Shown here piece after piece: positions 54,293-62,238 of a stretch of 64,000 bases of DNA. The translations under genes and the position numbers were made by a program. Positions within the stretch are counted from its first letter, which is position 1. Each line of letters begins with the position of its first letter. The notes under the pieces were generated by a model. That model was not told where the DNA came from. It saw only the letters and a program-made list of their open reading frames with translations, and made no database searches. Origin of the DNA: Chromobacterium alkanivorans. Its GTDB lineage: Bacteria > Pseudomonadota > Gammaproteobacteria > Burkholderiales > Chromobacteriaceae. The stretch lies in NCBI RefSeq assembly GCF_016937655.1, contig NZ_JAFHKL010000009.1:186001-250000 (forward strand), read 5' to 3'.

Positions 54293-55341
54293 TCGACCAC
54301 TTCCTCAGGGAACAGCTGCAGGTCGATCTCGCCGGCCTGGGCCAGCTGCTTGACCTGGGCCATGATGTCGGCGCGCACTTCTTCCACCCGGCTCAGCGGC
54401 ACCGGTCCGGAGCGGCGCATCATCGCGTCGAAGTTCTGCGCCTGGCGGCGCGGCATGGTCTGGACGATGGCTTCGCGCACCGCCGGCTCCGCGCCCTTGA
54501 GCGCGATCGCCCATTGCTCCAGCGGAATGTCCTCGCTGATGCGCATCAGCACTGCTTCGGTCTGACGCGACAGGATGAAGAAGTCGTACATGCGGGTTTC
54601 GATTTCCTCGACGATGTCCGGATCGTGGGCGCGCAGCAGTTCCATCATGCGCTGGCGGTCGCCCGGCAGGCGGTTGAGGATGTCGGCGGTCTGCTGCATG
54701 CCTTCCACCGCGGTGCTCTGGGTGTGCAGGCTTTCCAGACAGCGGTTGACCAGCTCTTCCAACTCCTCCAGCAACTCGCGGTCCACGTCCTTGAGGCGGG
54801 CCACGTTGACCAGCACGCTGTCGCGGCTGTCCGCCGGCAGCGCGTCCACCACCTGGCCGGCCAGCGCCGGCGGCAGGAAGGCGAGGAACACCGCCTGCAT
54901 GCGCACGTGCTCGCCGGCGATGCGGTCCGCCAGCCATTGCGGCGACACCCATTGCAGCCGCGCCATCTTGGGACGGATGGCGTCGCCGTAAATGGTGTCC
55001 AGCACGCTGTTGGCGATGTCGCTGCCCAGCGCCAGGTCCAGCGAGCGCTTGAGGAAGGCGCGGCTGGCGCCGTGCACCCCGCTCTGCTCGCGGTATTCGT
55101 CGAAGAATTTCTGAATCGTGGTCTTGACCGCGTCCACCTTGATGCCGCTCATGCCGGACATCGCCTGGGTCACTTGCAGCAGTTCTTCGCGGCTCAGGCA
55201 GCGCAGCACGGCGGCGGCGGGCTCTTCGCCCATGCACAGCAAGAGCACGGCGGCCTGCTCGATGGTGTTCATCGCTTCGGCGGCGGGCGCGGCGGCGGCC
55301 GGCGGCAGGGCCGGCGCTACGGCGTTATTGGTTTCGTCCAT
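54289..55341 (-). CDS. fliG: Flagellar rotor protein FliG (lateral)
   Basis: 350-aa switch protein: N-terminal FliF-binding region (MNTIEQAAVLLLCMGEEPAAAVL), the middle domain, and the C-terminal torque helix (DIPLEQWAIALKGAEPAVREAIVQTMPRRQA, in parts) ending in PEEVVE. It overlaps fliF by 17 bases and has an unusual Ala/Pro-rich start. Confidence 0.95.
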   Translation of the reverse strand: MDETNNAVAPALPPAAAAPAAEAMNTIEQAAVLLLCMGEEPAAAVLRCLSREELLQVTQAMSGMSGIKVDAVKTTIQKFFDEYREQSGVHGASRAFLKRSLDLALGSDIANSVLDTIYGDAIRPKMARLQWVSPQWLADRIAGEHVRMQAVFLAFLPPALAGQVVDALPADSRDSVLVNVARLKDVDRELLEELEELVNRCLESLHTQSTAVEGMQQTADILNRLPGDRQRMMELLRAHDPDIVEEIETRMYDFFILSRQTEAVLMRISEDIPLEQWAIALKGAEPAVREAIVQTMPRRQAQNFDAMMRRSGPVPLSRVEEVRADIMAQVKQLAQAGEIDLQLFPEEVVE

Positions 55342-57031
55342 TTTTCTGCACCCATTGTTTGACGACTTCGGCGACGCGTTCCGGCTCTTTGGCGGCCAGG
55401 CCCTTCAGGTGGTCGACCAAGACGTCGACGCTGGAGCCGGCCGGCGGCAGATCGTAGTTTTCCAGCAGCGGCACCACCGGGCTGGCGCCGGCGCCGGCCG
55501 CGGCGGCCAGGGCCGCCGGCTGCGGCGCGGAGGACAGCTGCGCCTGGCGCGCGGCGCGCAGGTCGGCGCCGTCCATCAGCGGATCGGGTTTCAGTTCCAG
55601 CGCCTCCGGCTGCTGGTATTCGCGCAGCTGGCGGTCGGTCAGCTGGCGCAGCATCTTCAGCAGCGGACGCGCCAGCAGCAGGTAGGCCAGCAGCAGGCCG
55701 AAGGCGTAGACGGCCCAGCGCGCGGCTTCGAACCAGGTGTCCTGCTGCATCCAGATCGGCTCCGGTTCGGACAGCGCGGAGAAGTTGAGCGTGGACACCG
55801 CCAGGGTGTCGCCGCGCTCGGCGTGGATGCCCAGGCCATTGCGCAGCACCTTGTCGACATTGGCCAGTTCCGCCGGTTTCCAGCCGCCCTTGGCCGGCGC
55901 GGCGGCCTGGTTCAGCACCACCGCCACGCTGAGGCGGCGCAGCGTGCCTCGCGCTTTCTTGATCTGGGTGACGCTGCGGTCGTAAGCGTATTGGCGGGTG
56001 ACGGCGTTCTTGCTGTTGCCGGCCTTTTCCGAGGCAGGGCCGGAGGCGTCGGTGTTGACCGGGCGGTTGCTCAGCGAGCCGGGCACGCCCAGCGCCATTT
56101 TCTCGGTGGAGGTTTCCTCGCGCGAGGCCTCGTTGGTGACCTTGGGCGCCTCGCCGTATTTCTCGCGGGTTTCCTCGACGCGGTCGTTGTCCACGTCGGC
56201 GGTGACGCTGACCTTGAAATTGTCCTTGCCCAGCACCGGGGTCAGCAGATCGCGGACGTTTTGCAGCGCTTCCTCGCGGAAGCGGCGCGCGGCGTCGCTC
56301 TCATTGCCGCCCAGCATGCCGTCGTCGCTCAGGTCCACGCGCGAGGACAGCAGATTGCCGGCCTGGTCCACCAGGGTGACCTGGGACGGCGACAAGGTGG
56401 ACACGCTGCCGGCCACCAGCTTGATCACCGCGGCCACTTGCTCGTTGTTCAACTGCTGGCCGGGCTTGAGGGTAACCACCACCGAGGCGGAGCCCTTGTC
56501 GTTGGCGGCGCCGACGAAAGAGGTGGCGCGCGGCAGCGACAGATGCACGCGCGCGGCGGACACCGGCTCCAGCGCCAGGATGCTTTGCACCAGCTCGCCT
56601 TCCAGGCCGCGGCGGAAGCGCACGTCCTGGACGAACTGGCTGACGCCCAGCGGGTCGTTCTTGTCCAGCAGCTCCAGGCCGGACGGCAGCTGCGCCACCA
56701 CGCCCTTGGCCGCCAGCTGCATGCGCACGCGGCCCAGCTGGCTGTCCGGCACCAGCACCTGGCCGGTTTGCGGATGGATGCGATAGGGAATTTTTTCGGC
56801 GTCTAGCACCGCCATCATGTCGGCGGCCACCACTTTTTCCTGGGCGCCGAACACCGGCTTGTAGCTGGCGTCGTCGCGCCACAGCCACAGGCTGATCATC
56901 ACGGTGACGCCGATGGCCAGCGCGACGATGGGCAGCGCCAGGCGCAGGGAAGGTCCGGAAACGGGCCAACGGCCGCCCAGACGGGTTTGCACGGCCGCGA
57001 CGCCGCTGCGGAAACGATTCAACACGGGCAT
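55325..57031 (-). CDS. fliF: Flagellar MS-ring protein FliF (lateral)
   Basis: 568-aa MS-ring protein with two membrane helices (about residues 28-47 and 440-460) bracketing the ring-building motifs (YKPVFGAQEKVVAADMMAVLDAEKIPYRI, in parts; SVVVTLKPGQQLNNEQV). Its C-terminus contacts FliG. The start at 57031 is normal in length. Confidence 0.95.
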   Translation of the reverse strand: MPVLNRFRSGVAAVQTRLGGRWPVSGPSLRLALPIVALAIGVTVMISLWLWRDDASYKPVFGAQEKVVAADMMAVLDAEKIPYRIHPQTGQVLVPDSQLGRVRMQLAAKGVVAQLPSGLELLDKNDPLGVSQFVQDVRFRRGLEGELVQSILALEPVSAARVHLSLPRATSFVGAANDKGSASVVVTLKPGQQLNNEQVAAVIKLVAGSVSTLSPSQVTLVDQAGNLLSSRVDLSDDGMLGGNESDAARRFREEALQNVRDLLTPVLGKDNFKVSVTADVDNDRVEETREKYGEAPKVTNEASREETSTEKMALGVPGSLSNRPVNTDASGPASEKAGNSKNAVTRQYAYDRSVTQIKKARGTLRRLSVAVVLNQAAAPAKGGWKPAELANVDKVLRNGLGIHAERGDTLAVSTLNFSALSEPEPIWMQQDTWFEAARWAVYAFGLLLAYLLLARPLLKMLRQLTDRQLREYQQPEALELKPDPLMDGADLRAARQAQLSSAPQPAALAAAAGAGASPVVPLLENYDLPPAGSSVDVLVDHLKGLAAKEPERVAEVVKQWVQKNGRNQ

Positions 57032-57043
57032 GGTCCTCGCGGC

Positions 57044-57385
57044 TTACAGCTGCATCTTGATCAAGTCGTCCACGGCGCCCACCACCTTATTGCGCACTTG
57101 CATCAGCATGGAGAACGACAGGCTGGCTTCCTGGCTCATCAGCATGGCGCCGACCAGGTCGTCGCTCTTGCCGCTGTCCACGTCGGCCATTTTTTCGGAG
57201 GCGATGCGGTTCTGCGCGTCCACGTCGCGGACGGCGGCGCCCATGGCGTCGGAGAAGCTGGCGGCGGAAGCCGGCTCTTCGCTGTGCTGCGGCGGCGCAA
57301 TCGGCGCGCTGCGCGCCATCCCGGCCATTTCGCCGAGCATCTGCTTGCGGTCGGCATGAATCATCAAACCCAGGTTGGTCGCCAT
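57044..57385 (-). CDS. fliE: Flagellar rod adaptor FliE (lateral)
   Basis: 113 aa (start MATNLGLMIHADRKQ at 57385). The C-terminal conserved helix is AMLMSQEASLSFSMLMQVRNKVV. First gene of fliE-F-G-H-I-J; 12 bases before fliF. It diverges from fliM. Confidence 0.93.
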   Translation of the reverse strand: MATNLGLMIHADRKQMLGEMAGMARSAPIAPPQHSEEPASAASFSDAMGAAVRDVDAQNRIASEKMADVDSGKSDDLVGAMLMSQEASLSFSMLMQVRNKVVGAVDDLIKMQL

Positions 57386-57863
57386 CGGAAATCCTTGTCG
57401 GGCGGAGCCCGTTATTATTGAGTGGCCAATCAAGGCCGGTTTCACGTCTGCGGCCCGCCGCCCGGGAGCGGCGAGCGTATCGAAGCGGCAGCCCCGAGAT
57501 GAGGACTTGTAACCATGCCATCATCCTGACGCCAGGATACGAGCGGCGATTTTAAACTTTATGCTTAAACCAACAGCCGTGAATTTTCACAAACTCTGAC
57601 GTGAATTTTCCCCCTTTACCCAGCGGCGGCAGCCAGTAAGATGCACACTCCATAAGGATTAGCCTGCCGTTTGCCTCCGCCCGCGAGCCGCGAATTTAGT
57701 ACCTTCTAGTACATTTCGCATGCGGCGCCTCAGACGGCCGGCCGGCCTTGATAAGCACCAGGCCGCCGCGGTTTAAGCGCCGCGCCCCTTCCGCCGCCCG
57801 CGCGCGCCGGCCGGACGCGCGGACGCCGGCGGCGCCTCGCCCACGCCTTCACCGAGAATCGAG
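57386..57863. promoter_or_regulatory. Divergent fliE/fliM control region
   Basis: 478 bases without a gene, where known lateral clusters encode the sigma-54 activator LafK. Contains the direct repeat GTGAATTTTC at 57579-57588 and 57601-57610 (22 bases apart, two helix turns), and the 6-base direct repeat TAGTAC at 57697-57702 and 57707-57712. I found no clear sigma-54 (TGGCAC-N5-TTGC) or sigma-28 promoter. Confidence 0.45.
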
Positions 57864-58730
57864 ATGCCAAGAGCCAGAATCATTTCGCAGCATGACGGCG
57901 CCCAATTGCCGGCTCTCGACCTGCGCACGCTGGGACGGCCGTTCCATCTGCTGCCCGTCTTCGGCAAAGCCCTGCAAGAAGAGCTGGCGGATTTCCTGCA
58001 GCAAGAACTGAACCGCCGCTACCACGCGCGTTTCCACATCCGCGCGCTGGAGCAGGCGCAGCCGGCCGCCGACGAGCGCCGCTGGCTGTGGCACGCGCTG
58101 GACGGCTGCCAGCTGGGCAGCCATATCGAACGGCCGCTGTTGCTGCGCTTGCTGGATTACCGCTTCGGCGCGCCGGCGGCGCAGCCGGACGCCGACGCCG
58201 CCGCGCCGGCGGAAACCGAAACCGAGCGCCGGCTGGCGCGCAGCCTGGCCGAGCGGCTGCTGCCGCGGCTGCTGCAATGCGTGTTGCGGCTGGACCGCCA
58301 GGCCGGCGGCCTGCCGCCCGGCCCTGCCGACTGCGCGCAACTGCCCTTCGTGCCGCCCGGCACCGGGGTCTGGGAGATCCGTCTGGACATCGGCGACGGC
58401 GAACACGCCGTCGGCGCGCTGCGCCTGCAATTGGACGCCGCCTGCTTCGAGCGGCTGTTGAAGAATCTGTCCGGCCGCCGCGACAGCGCCGACGCCCAGG
58501 CCGCGCCGGCGGAGACCTTCCGCGAGCGGCTGCGGGTGCGGCTGCAAGCGCGGCTGCTGGACCGCGAAATGGCGCTGGGCGACATCATGGACCTGCGCCC
58601 CGGCAGCGTGCTGCCGGTGACGCTTCAAGCCAGGAGCGAAGTGCTGGTCGGCGCTTCGCGGCTGTTCGACGCCGAGGTGGCCGAACAGCACGGCAAGCTG
58701 TGCCTGACCGGCTTTGTCGCCAGTGAATAA
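57864..58730 (+). CDS. fliM: Flagellar switch protein FliM (lateral, short)
   Basis: 288 aa, about 40 shorter than usual FliM. The N-terminal CheY-binding motif (LSQ-x-E-I-D-A-L-L type) is not present; the protein opens MPRARIISQHDGAQLPALDL. The C-terminal SpoA domain is visible (LLDREMALGDIMDLRPGSVLPV). It heads fliM-N-P-Q-R-flhB-flhA and is assigned by order and the SpoA domain. Confidence 0.85.
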   Translation: MPRARIISQHDGAQLPALDLRTLGRPFHLLPVFGKALQEELADFLQQELNRRYHARFHIRALEQAQPAADERRWLWHALDGCQLGSHIERPLLLRLLDYRFGAPAAQPDADAAAPAETETERRLARSLAERLLPRLLQCVLRLDRQAGGLPPGPADCAQLPFVPPGTGVWEIRLDIGDGEHAVGALRLQLDAACFERLLKNLSGRRDSADAQAAPAETFRERLRVRLQARLLDREMALGDIMDLRPGSVLPVTLQARSEVLVGASRLFDAEVAEQHGKLCLTGFVASE

Positions 58731-58764
58731 CCCTCCGAAAACATAGAAAAAGCAAGGATTGAGC

Positions 58765-59127
58765 ATGGACTTGAACGACGATTTCGATCTAGCCGGCGTG
58801 CTGGACGGCCTGGACGGCCAGAGCGACGCGGACGCGAAGCAGGCGGACGACGCCGCGGCGCGGCGGCCGCAGCGCGACATGACCCAGTTCCTGCGCAAGA
58901 TCCCGGTCCGGCTGACGCTGGAAGTGGGCGGCGCCGACATCTCGCTGGCCGATCTGGTCAATATCGAGAACGGCTCGGTGGTGGAATTGGACAAGCTGGC
59001 CGGCGAACCGCTGGACATCAAGGTCAACGGCACCGTGATCGGCCGCGGCGAGGTGGTGGTGGCCGGCGAGAACTACGGCCTGCGGGTGGTGGAGCTGAAC
59101 GATCTGGAACTGGACAGCCTGACCTGA
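58765..59127 (+). CDS. fliN: Flagellar switch protein FliN (lateral)
   Basis: 120-aa FliN with an acidic N-terminus and the SpoA domain (FLRKIPVRLTLEVGGADISL, GSVVELDKLAGEPLDIKVNG). The ATG at 58765 with AAGGATTGAGC is chosen over a TTG 6 bases upstream. Its stop overlaps the fliP start (TGATG). Confidence 0.95.
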   Translation: MDLNDDFDLAGVLDGLDGQSDADAKQADDAAARRPQRDMTQFLRKIPVRLTLEVGGADISLADLVNIENGSVVELDKLAGEPLDIKVNGTVIGRGEVVVAGENYGLRVVELNDLELDSLT

Positions 59128-60023
59128 TGGAAGCCTTGAAGAAATTGAGGGACCTCGAAAAACCGTCGCGAGCGGTTCGAGAGCAAGGCGCACCGCGCGC
59201 AGCGACCGAGATAGTACAAACCGTACAGCGAGGGAGCGAGCACGGAGCAACGCCGCTATCGGACCGCGCAGCAGGTTTTTCGAGGTCCCTCCACCCCAGC
59301 CTGCTCGCTGCCGGGCTTTGGGCGCTGGCTGCCGCCTGCCAGGCCGAGCCGCTGAAGCTGTTGTCGGCCAACGCCGGCGGCACGCCGGTGGACTTCACCA
59401 TCAAGACCCAGATCCTGATCCTGATGACCCTGCTTGGGCTCTTGCCCGTGCTGGTGCTGATGATGACCAGCTTCACCCGCTTCGTCATCGTGCTGTCCCT
59501 GCTGCGCCAGGCGCTGGGTCTGCAGCAGGGCCTGCCCAACCGCATCGTCACCGGGGTGGCGCTGATCCTGACCCTGCTGGTGATGCGGCCGGTGGGGCTG
59601 GAGGTGTGGAACCAGGCGCTGCAGCCCTTCGATCAGGACAAGATCACCATGCAGCAGGCGCTGGAGATCGCGCAGAAGCCGATCAGCCGCTTCATGCTGG
59701 CGCAGACCAGCAAGACCGCGCTGACCCAGATCGCCAAGCTGTCCGGCGAGGAAAACGTCGCCAATCCGCAGGACCACGCCTTCGCGGTCAAGCTGGCCGC
59801 CTTCGTGCTGTCGGAATTGAAAACCGCGTTCCAGATCGGCTGCATGCTGTTCATCCCCTTTCTGGTGATAGACCTGGTGGTGTCCAGCGTGCTGATGGCG
59901 ATGGGCATGATGATGCTGTCGCCGCTGGTGATTTCGCTGCCGCTCAAGCTGCTGCTGTTCGTGCTGGTGGACGGCTGGTCGCTGACGGTGAACACCCTGG
60001 TCACCTCGATACAGGCTTATTGA
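59127..60023 (+). CDS. fliP: Flagellar export gate FliP with repeat-derived N-terminal extension
   Basis: 298 aa, about 50 longer than normal FliP. From residue 74 on it is a standard FliP (EPLKLLSANAGGTPVDFTIK, VLVLMMTSFTRFVIVLSLLR, MMMLSPLVISLPLKLLLFV). The normal signal sequence (HPSLLAAGLWALAAACQA) is intact but begins only near residue 56. It is preceded by about 48 residues translated from a 145-bp palindromic repeat inserted after the first seven codons (MEALKKL). No ATG, GTG or TTG lies between the repeat and the hydrophobic core. The repeat does not break the frame. Forms the export gate with FliQ and FliR. Confidence 0.9.
   Translation: MEALKKLRDLEKPSRAVREQGAPRAATEIVQTVQRGSEHGATPLSDRAAGFSRSLHPSLLAAGLWALAAACQAEPLKLLSANAGGTPVDFTIKTQILILMTLLGLLPVLVLMMTSFTRFVIVLSLLRQALGLQQGLPNRIVTGVALILTLLVMRPVGLEVWNQALQPFDQDKITMQQALEIAQKPISRFMLAQTSKTALTQIAKLSGEENVANPQDHAFAVKLAAFVLSELKTAFQIGCMLFIPFLVIDLVVSSVLMAMGMMMLSPLVISLPLKLLLFVLVDGWSLTVNTLVTSIQAY
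59147..59291 (-). repeat. 145-bp palindrome-ended repeat element inside fliP (copy 4, divergent)
   Basis: Ends are exact complements: GAGGGACCTCGAAAAACC (59147-59164) and GGTTTTTCGAGGTCCCTC (59274-59291). Reversed, its core aligns with copies 1-3: CAACGCCGctATCGg, GCGCAGCAG, CAAGGCG, GTACaaaccGTAC. Only the terminal arms differ. It is read in frame within the fliP coding sequence. I could not resolve a target duplication. Confidence 0.88.
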
Positions 60024-60048
60024 CCGCGCCCTTGAGAATGGACTTGCC

Positions 60049-60321
60049 ATGCTGACTCCCGACATCGCCGTCGACATCGTCAACGACAGCCTGCGCGTCG
60101 TCGTCACCCTGGTGGTGCTGCTGATCCTGCCCAGCCTGATCGTCGGCGTCATCGTCAGCCTGATCCAGGCCGCCACCCAGATCAACGAGCAGACGCTGTC
60201 CTTTCTGCCGCGGCTGCTGGTGACCCTGCTGACCATCGCCATCGCCGGCCACTGGATCACCGGCTTCCTGATGGATTTCTGCGTGGCCATGTTCCAGCGC
60301 GCCGCCGGCCTGGTCGGATAG
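60049..60321 (+). CDS. fliQ: Flagellar export gate protein FliQ (lateral)
   Basis: 90-aa, two-helix FliQ (MLTPDIAVDIVNDSLRVVV, SLIQAATQINEQTLSFLPR). Confidence 0.95.
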   Translation: MLTPDIAVDIVNDSLRVVVTLVVLLILPSLIVGVIVSLIQAATQINEQTLSFLPRLLVTLLTIAIAGHWITGFLMDFCVAMFQRAAGLVG

Positions 60322-60323
60322 CC

Positions 60324-61103
60324 GTGACCGGCCTCTACGCCCAGCTGCTGGACCTGATCCCGGCCTTCTGGTGGCCGTTCTGCCGGCTGATGGCCGCCTT
60401 CAGCGTCGCGCCCTTCATCGGCGAGGGCATGGTGCCGGTGAGGGTGCGCATCGGCCTGGCGCTGGCGCTGTCCGCCGCCACGCTGCCGGCCACCCTGCCC
60501 TTGCCCAAGCTGGACCTGTTCTCGCTGGCCGGCGTCGCCGCCAGTATCGAGCAGGCGGTGATCGGCCTGCTGTTCGGCCTCGCCTTCCAGCTGGTGCTGG
60601 CGGTGCTGGCGGTGCTCGGCTTCCTGGTGTCCTCGCAGATGGCGCTGTCGATGGCGGTGATGAACGATCCCGGCAACGGCAACTCTTCCGACGTGGTGTC
60701 CAGCCTGCTCTATCTGCTGGGCGCCATGATCTTCTTCTCGCTGGACGGCCATTTGCTGCTGATCCAGGTGGTTTACGCCAGCTTCCAGGCCTGGCCGGTG
60801 GGCGGCGGCGTGCCGGCCGCCTCGCTGTCCATGCTGGCCGGCGGCGTGGCCTGGGTGCTGTCCGCCGCCATGCTGCTGGCGCTGCCGGCGGTGTTCGCCA
60901 CCTTCGTGGTGCAGGCCGGCGTCGGCATGATCAACCGGGTGGCGCCGTCGCTGAACCTGTTCTCGCTGGGCTTCCCGCTGATCACCCTGTTCGGCCTGGG
61001 CACGCTGGGCCTGGTGGCGCGCTTCATCCCGCAGCAATACCTGAACCTGAACGAACAGATGCTGCGCCTGCTGGGCGGCATGCTGAGGGCCGGCCATGGC
61101 TGA
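60324..61103 (+). CDS. fliR: Flagellar export gate protein FliR (lateral)
   Basis: 259-aa FliR with about six hydrophobic segments (FWWPFCRLMAAFSVAPFIGE, DVVSSLLYLLGAMIFFSLDGH). It starts 2 bases after fliQ with GTG and overlaps flhB by 8 bases. Confidence 0.94.
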   Translation: MTGLYAQLLDLIPAFWWPFCRLMAAFSVAPFIGEGMVPVRVRIGLALALSAATLPATLPLPKLDLFSLAGVAASIEQAVIGLLFGLAFQLVLAVLAVLGFLVSSQMALSMAVMNDPGNGNSSDVVSSLLYLLGAMIFFSLDGHLLLIQVVYASFQAWPVGGGVPAASLSMLAGGVAWVLSAAMLLALPAVFATFVVQAGVGMINRVAPSLNLFSLGFPLITLFGLGTLGLVARFIPQQYLNLNEQMLRLLGGMLRAGHG

Positions 61104-62238
61104 GGGGCGCGGCGGCGATAAAACCGAAAAGGCCACGCCGCACAAGCTGCGGCAGGCGCGCAAGCAGGGCCAGGTGCCGCGCTCGCGCGATCTGGCCGCC
61201 GCGCTGGGCCTGCTGCTGGCGCTGAAGCTGGCCTTCTGGCTGATGCCGCAGTGGCTGGACGAATTCCGGGAGCTGTTCGCGCTGGCCTTCGCCCCGCTCT
61301 CCGGCAACGGCGCGCTGGACAACAGCTGGTCCAAGCTGTTCGCCGGCACCTTGCTGCTGCTGGTCAAGATGGTGCTGCCGCTGGCGGTGATCCCGCTGTG
61401 CATGATCGTGGTTTCGCTCTACCCCGGCGGCTGGATCTTCAGCTTCAACCACCTGCAGCCCAAGCTGGAGCGCTTCAACCCGCTGGCCCACTTCGGCCGC
61501 ATCGCCTCGGCGCGCCACGCCAGCGAAATCGGCAAATCCATCGCCAAGGCGCTGCTGCTGGGCTGGGTGCTGTACCGGCTGAGCCAAAGCGCGCTGGAGG
61601 ACTTCTTCGCCTTGCAGGGCGCGCCCTTCGCCACCGCGCTGGCCGGCAGCGCCGAGCTGCTGATCAACGCCTTGCTGTCCCTGACCATGGTGTTCATGCT
61701 GTTCGCGCTGATCGACCTGCCCTTGCAGATCCTGTTGTTCATGAAGCAGCAGAAAATGAGCAAGCAGGAGATCAAGGAAGAGTACAAGACCACCGAGGGC
61801 CGGCCGGAGATCAAGCAGCGCATCCGCCAGATTCAAATGCAGATGGCCCAGCGCGGCGTGCGCAAGGCGGTGCCCACCGCCGACGTGGTCATCGTCAACC
61901 CGGAGCACTACGCGGTGGCGTTGAAATACGATGAGGAGCGCGCCGAGGCGCCGTTCATCATCGCCAAGGGCCTGGACGAGATGGCGCTGTACATCCGCCA
62001 AGTGGCCCAGGAGCACCAGGTGGACGTCGTGCCGCTGCCGCCGCTGGCGCGCGCCGTCTACCACACCACCCAGGTCAACCAGCAGATTCCCGCGCCGCTG
62101 TACCGAGCGGTGGCGCAAGTCCTGACCTATGTCATGCAACTCAAGGCCTTCCGCAACGGATCGCGCCGCAGCCAGCCTCGGCTGCCGGACGATTTGCCGA
62201 TCCCGCGCGACATGGCCGATCCCAGAACCGCATCATGA
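61096..62238 (+). CDS. flhB: Flagellar export switch protein FlhB (lateral, NPEH form)
   Basis: 380 aa with four membrane helices and the cytoplasmic switch domain. The autocleavage site, NPTH in most FlhB, reads NPEH (residues 268-271, VIVNPEHYAVALKYD). The N-P pair needed for cleavage is kept. The C-terminal tail is extended. Controls the hook-to-filament export switch with FliK. The 3' end overlaps flhA. Confidence 0.94.
   Translation: MAEGRGGDKTEKATPHKLRQARKQGQVPRSRDLAAALGLLLALKLAFWLMPQWLDEFRELFALAFAPLSGNGALDNSWSKLFAGTLLLLVKMVLPLAVIPLCMIVVSLYPGGWIFSFNHLQPKLERFNPLAHFGRIASARHASEIGKSIAKALLLGWVLYRLSQSALEDFFALQGAPFATALAGSAELLINALLSLTMVFMLFALIDLPLQILLFMKQQKMSKQEIKEEYKTTEGRPEIKQRIRQIQMQMAQRGVRKAVPTADVVIVNPEHYAVALKYDEERAEAPFIIAKGLDEMALYIRQVAQEHQVDVVPLPPLARAVYHTTQVNQQIPAPLYRAVAQVLTYVMQLKAFRNGSRRSQPRLPDDLPIPRDMADPRTAS

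Noticed and set aside
52484-54565. 693-codon plus-strand frame opposite fliI, fliH and fliG
   Set aside because: Antisense shadow of three clear flagellar genes; no recognisable domain.
57579-57590. CRP site in the fliE/fliM region (GTGA...TCAC)
   Set aside because: The half-sites are 4 bases apart rather than 6, so it does not fit the CRP spacing; the direct repeat is the stronger signal.
59127-59300. fliO fused to the fliP N-terminus
   Set aside because: The extra N-terminal residues are encoded by the palindromic repeat and show no FliO features; lateral-type clusters normally lack fliO.
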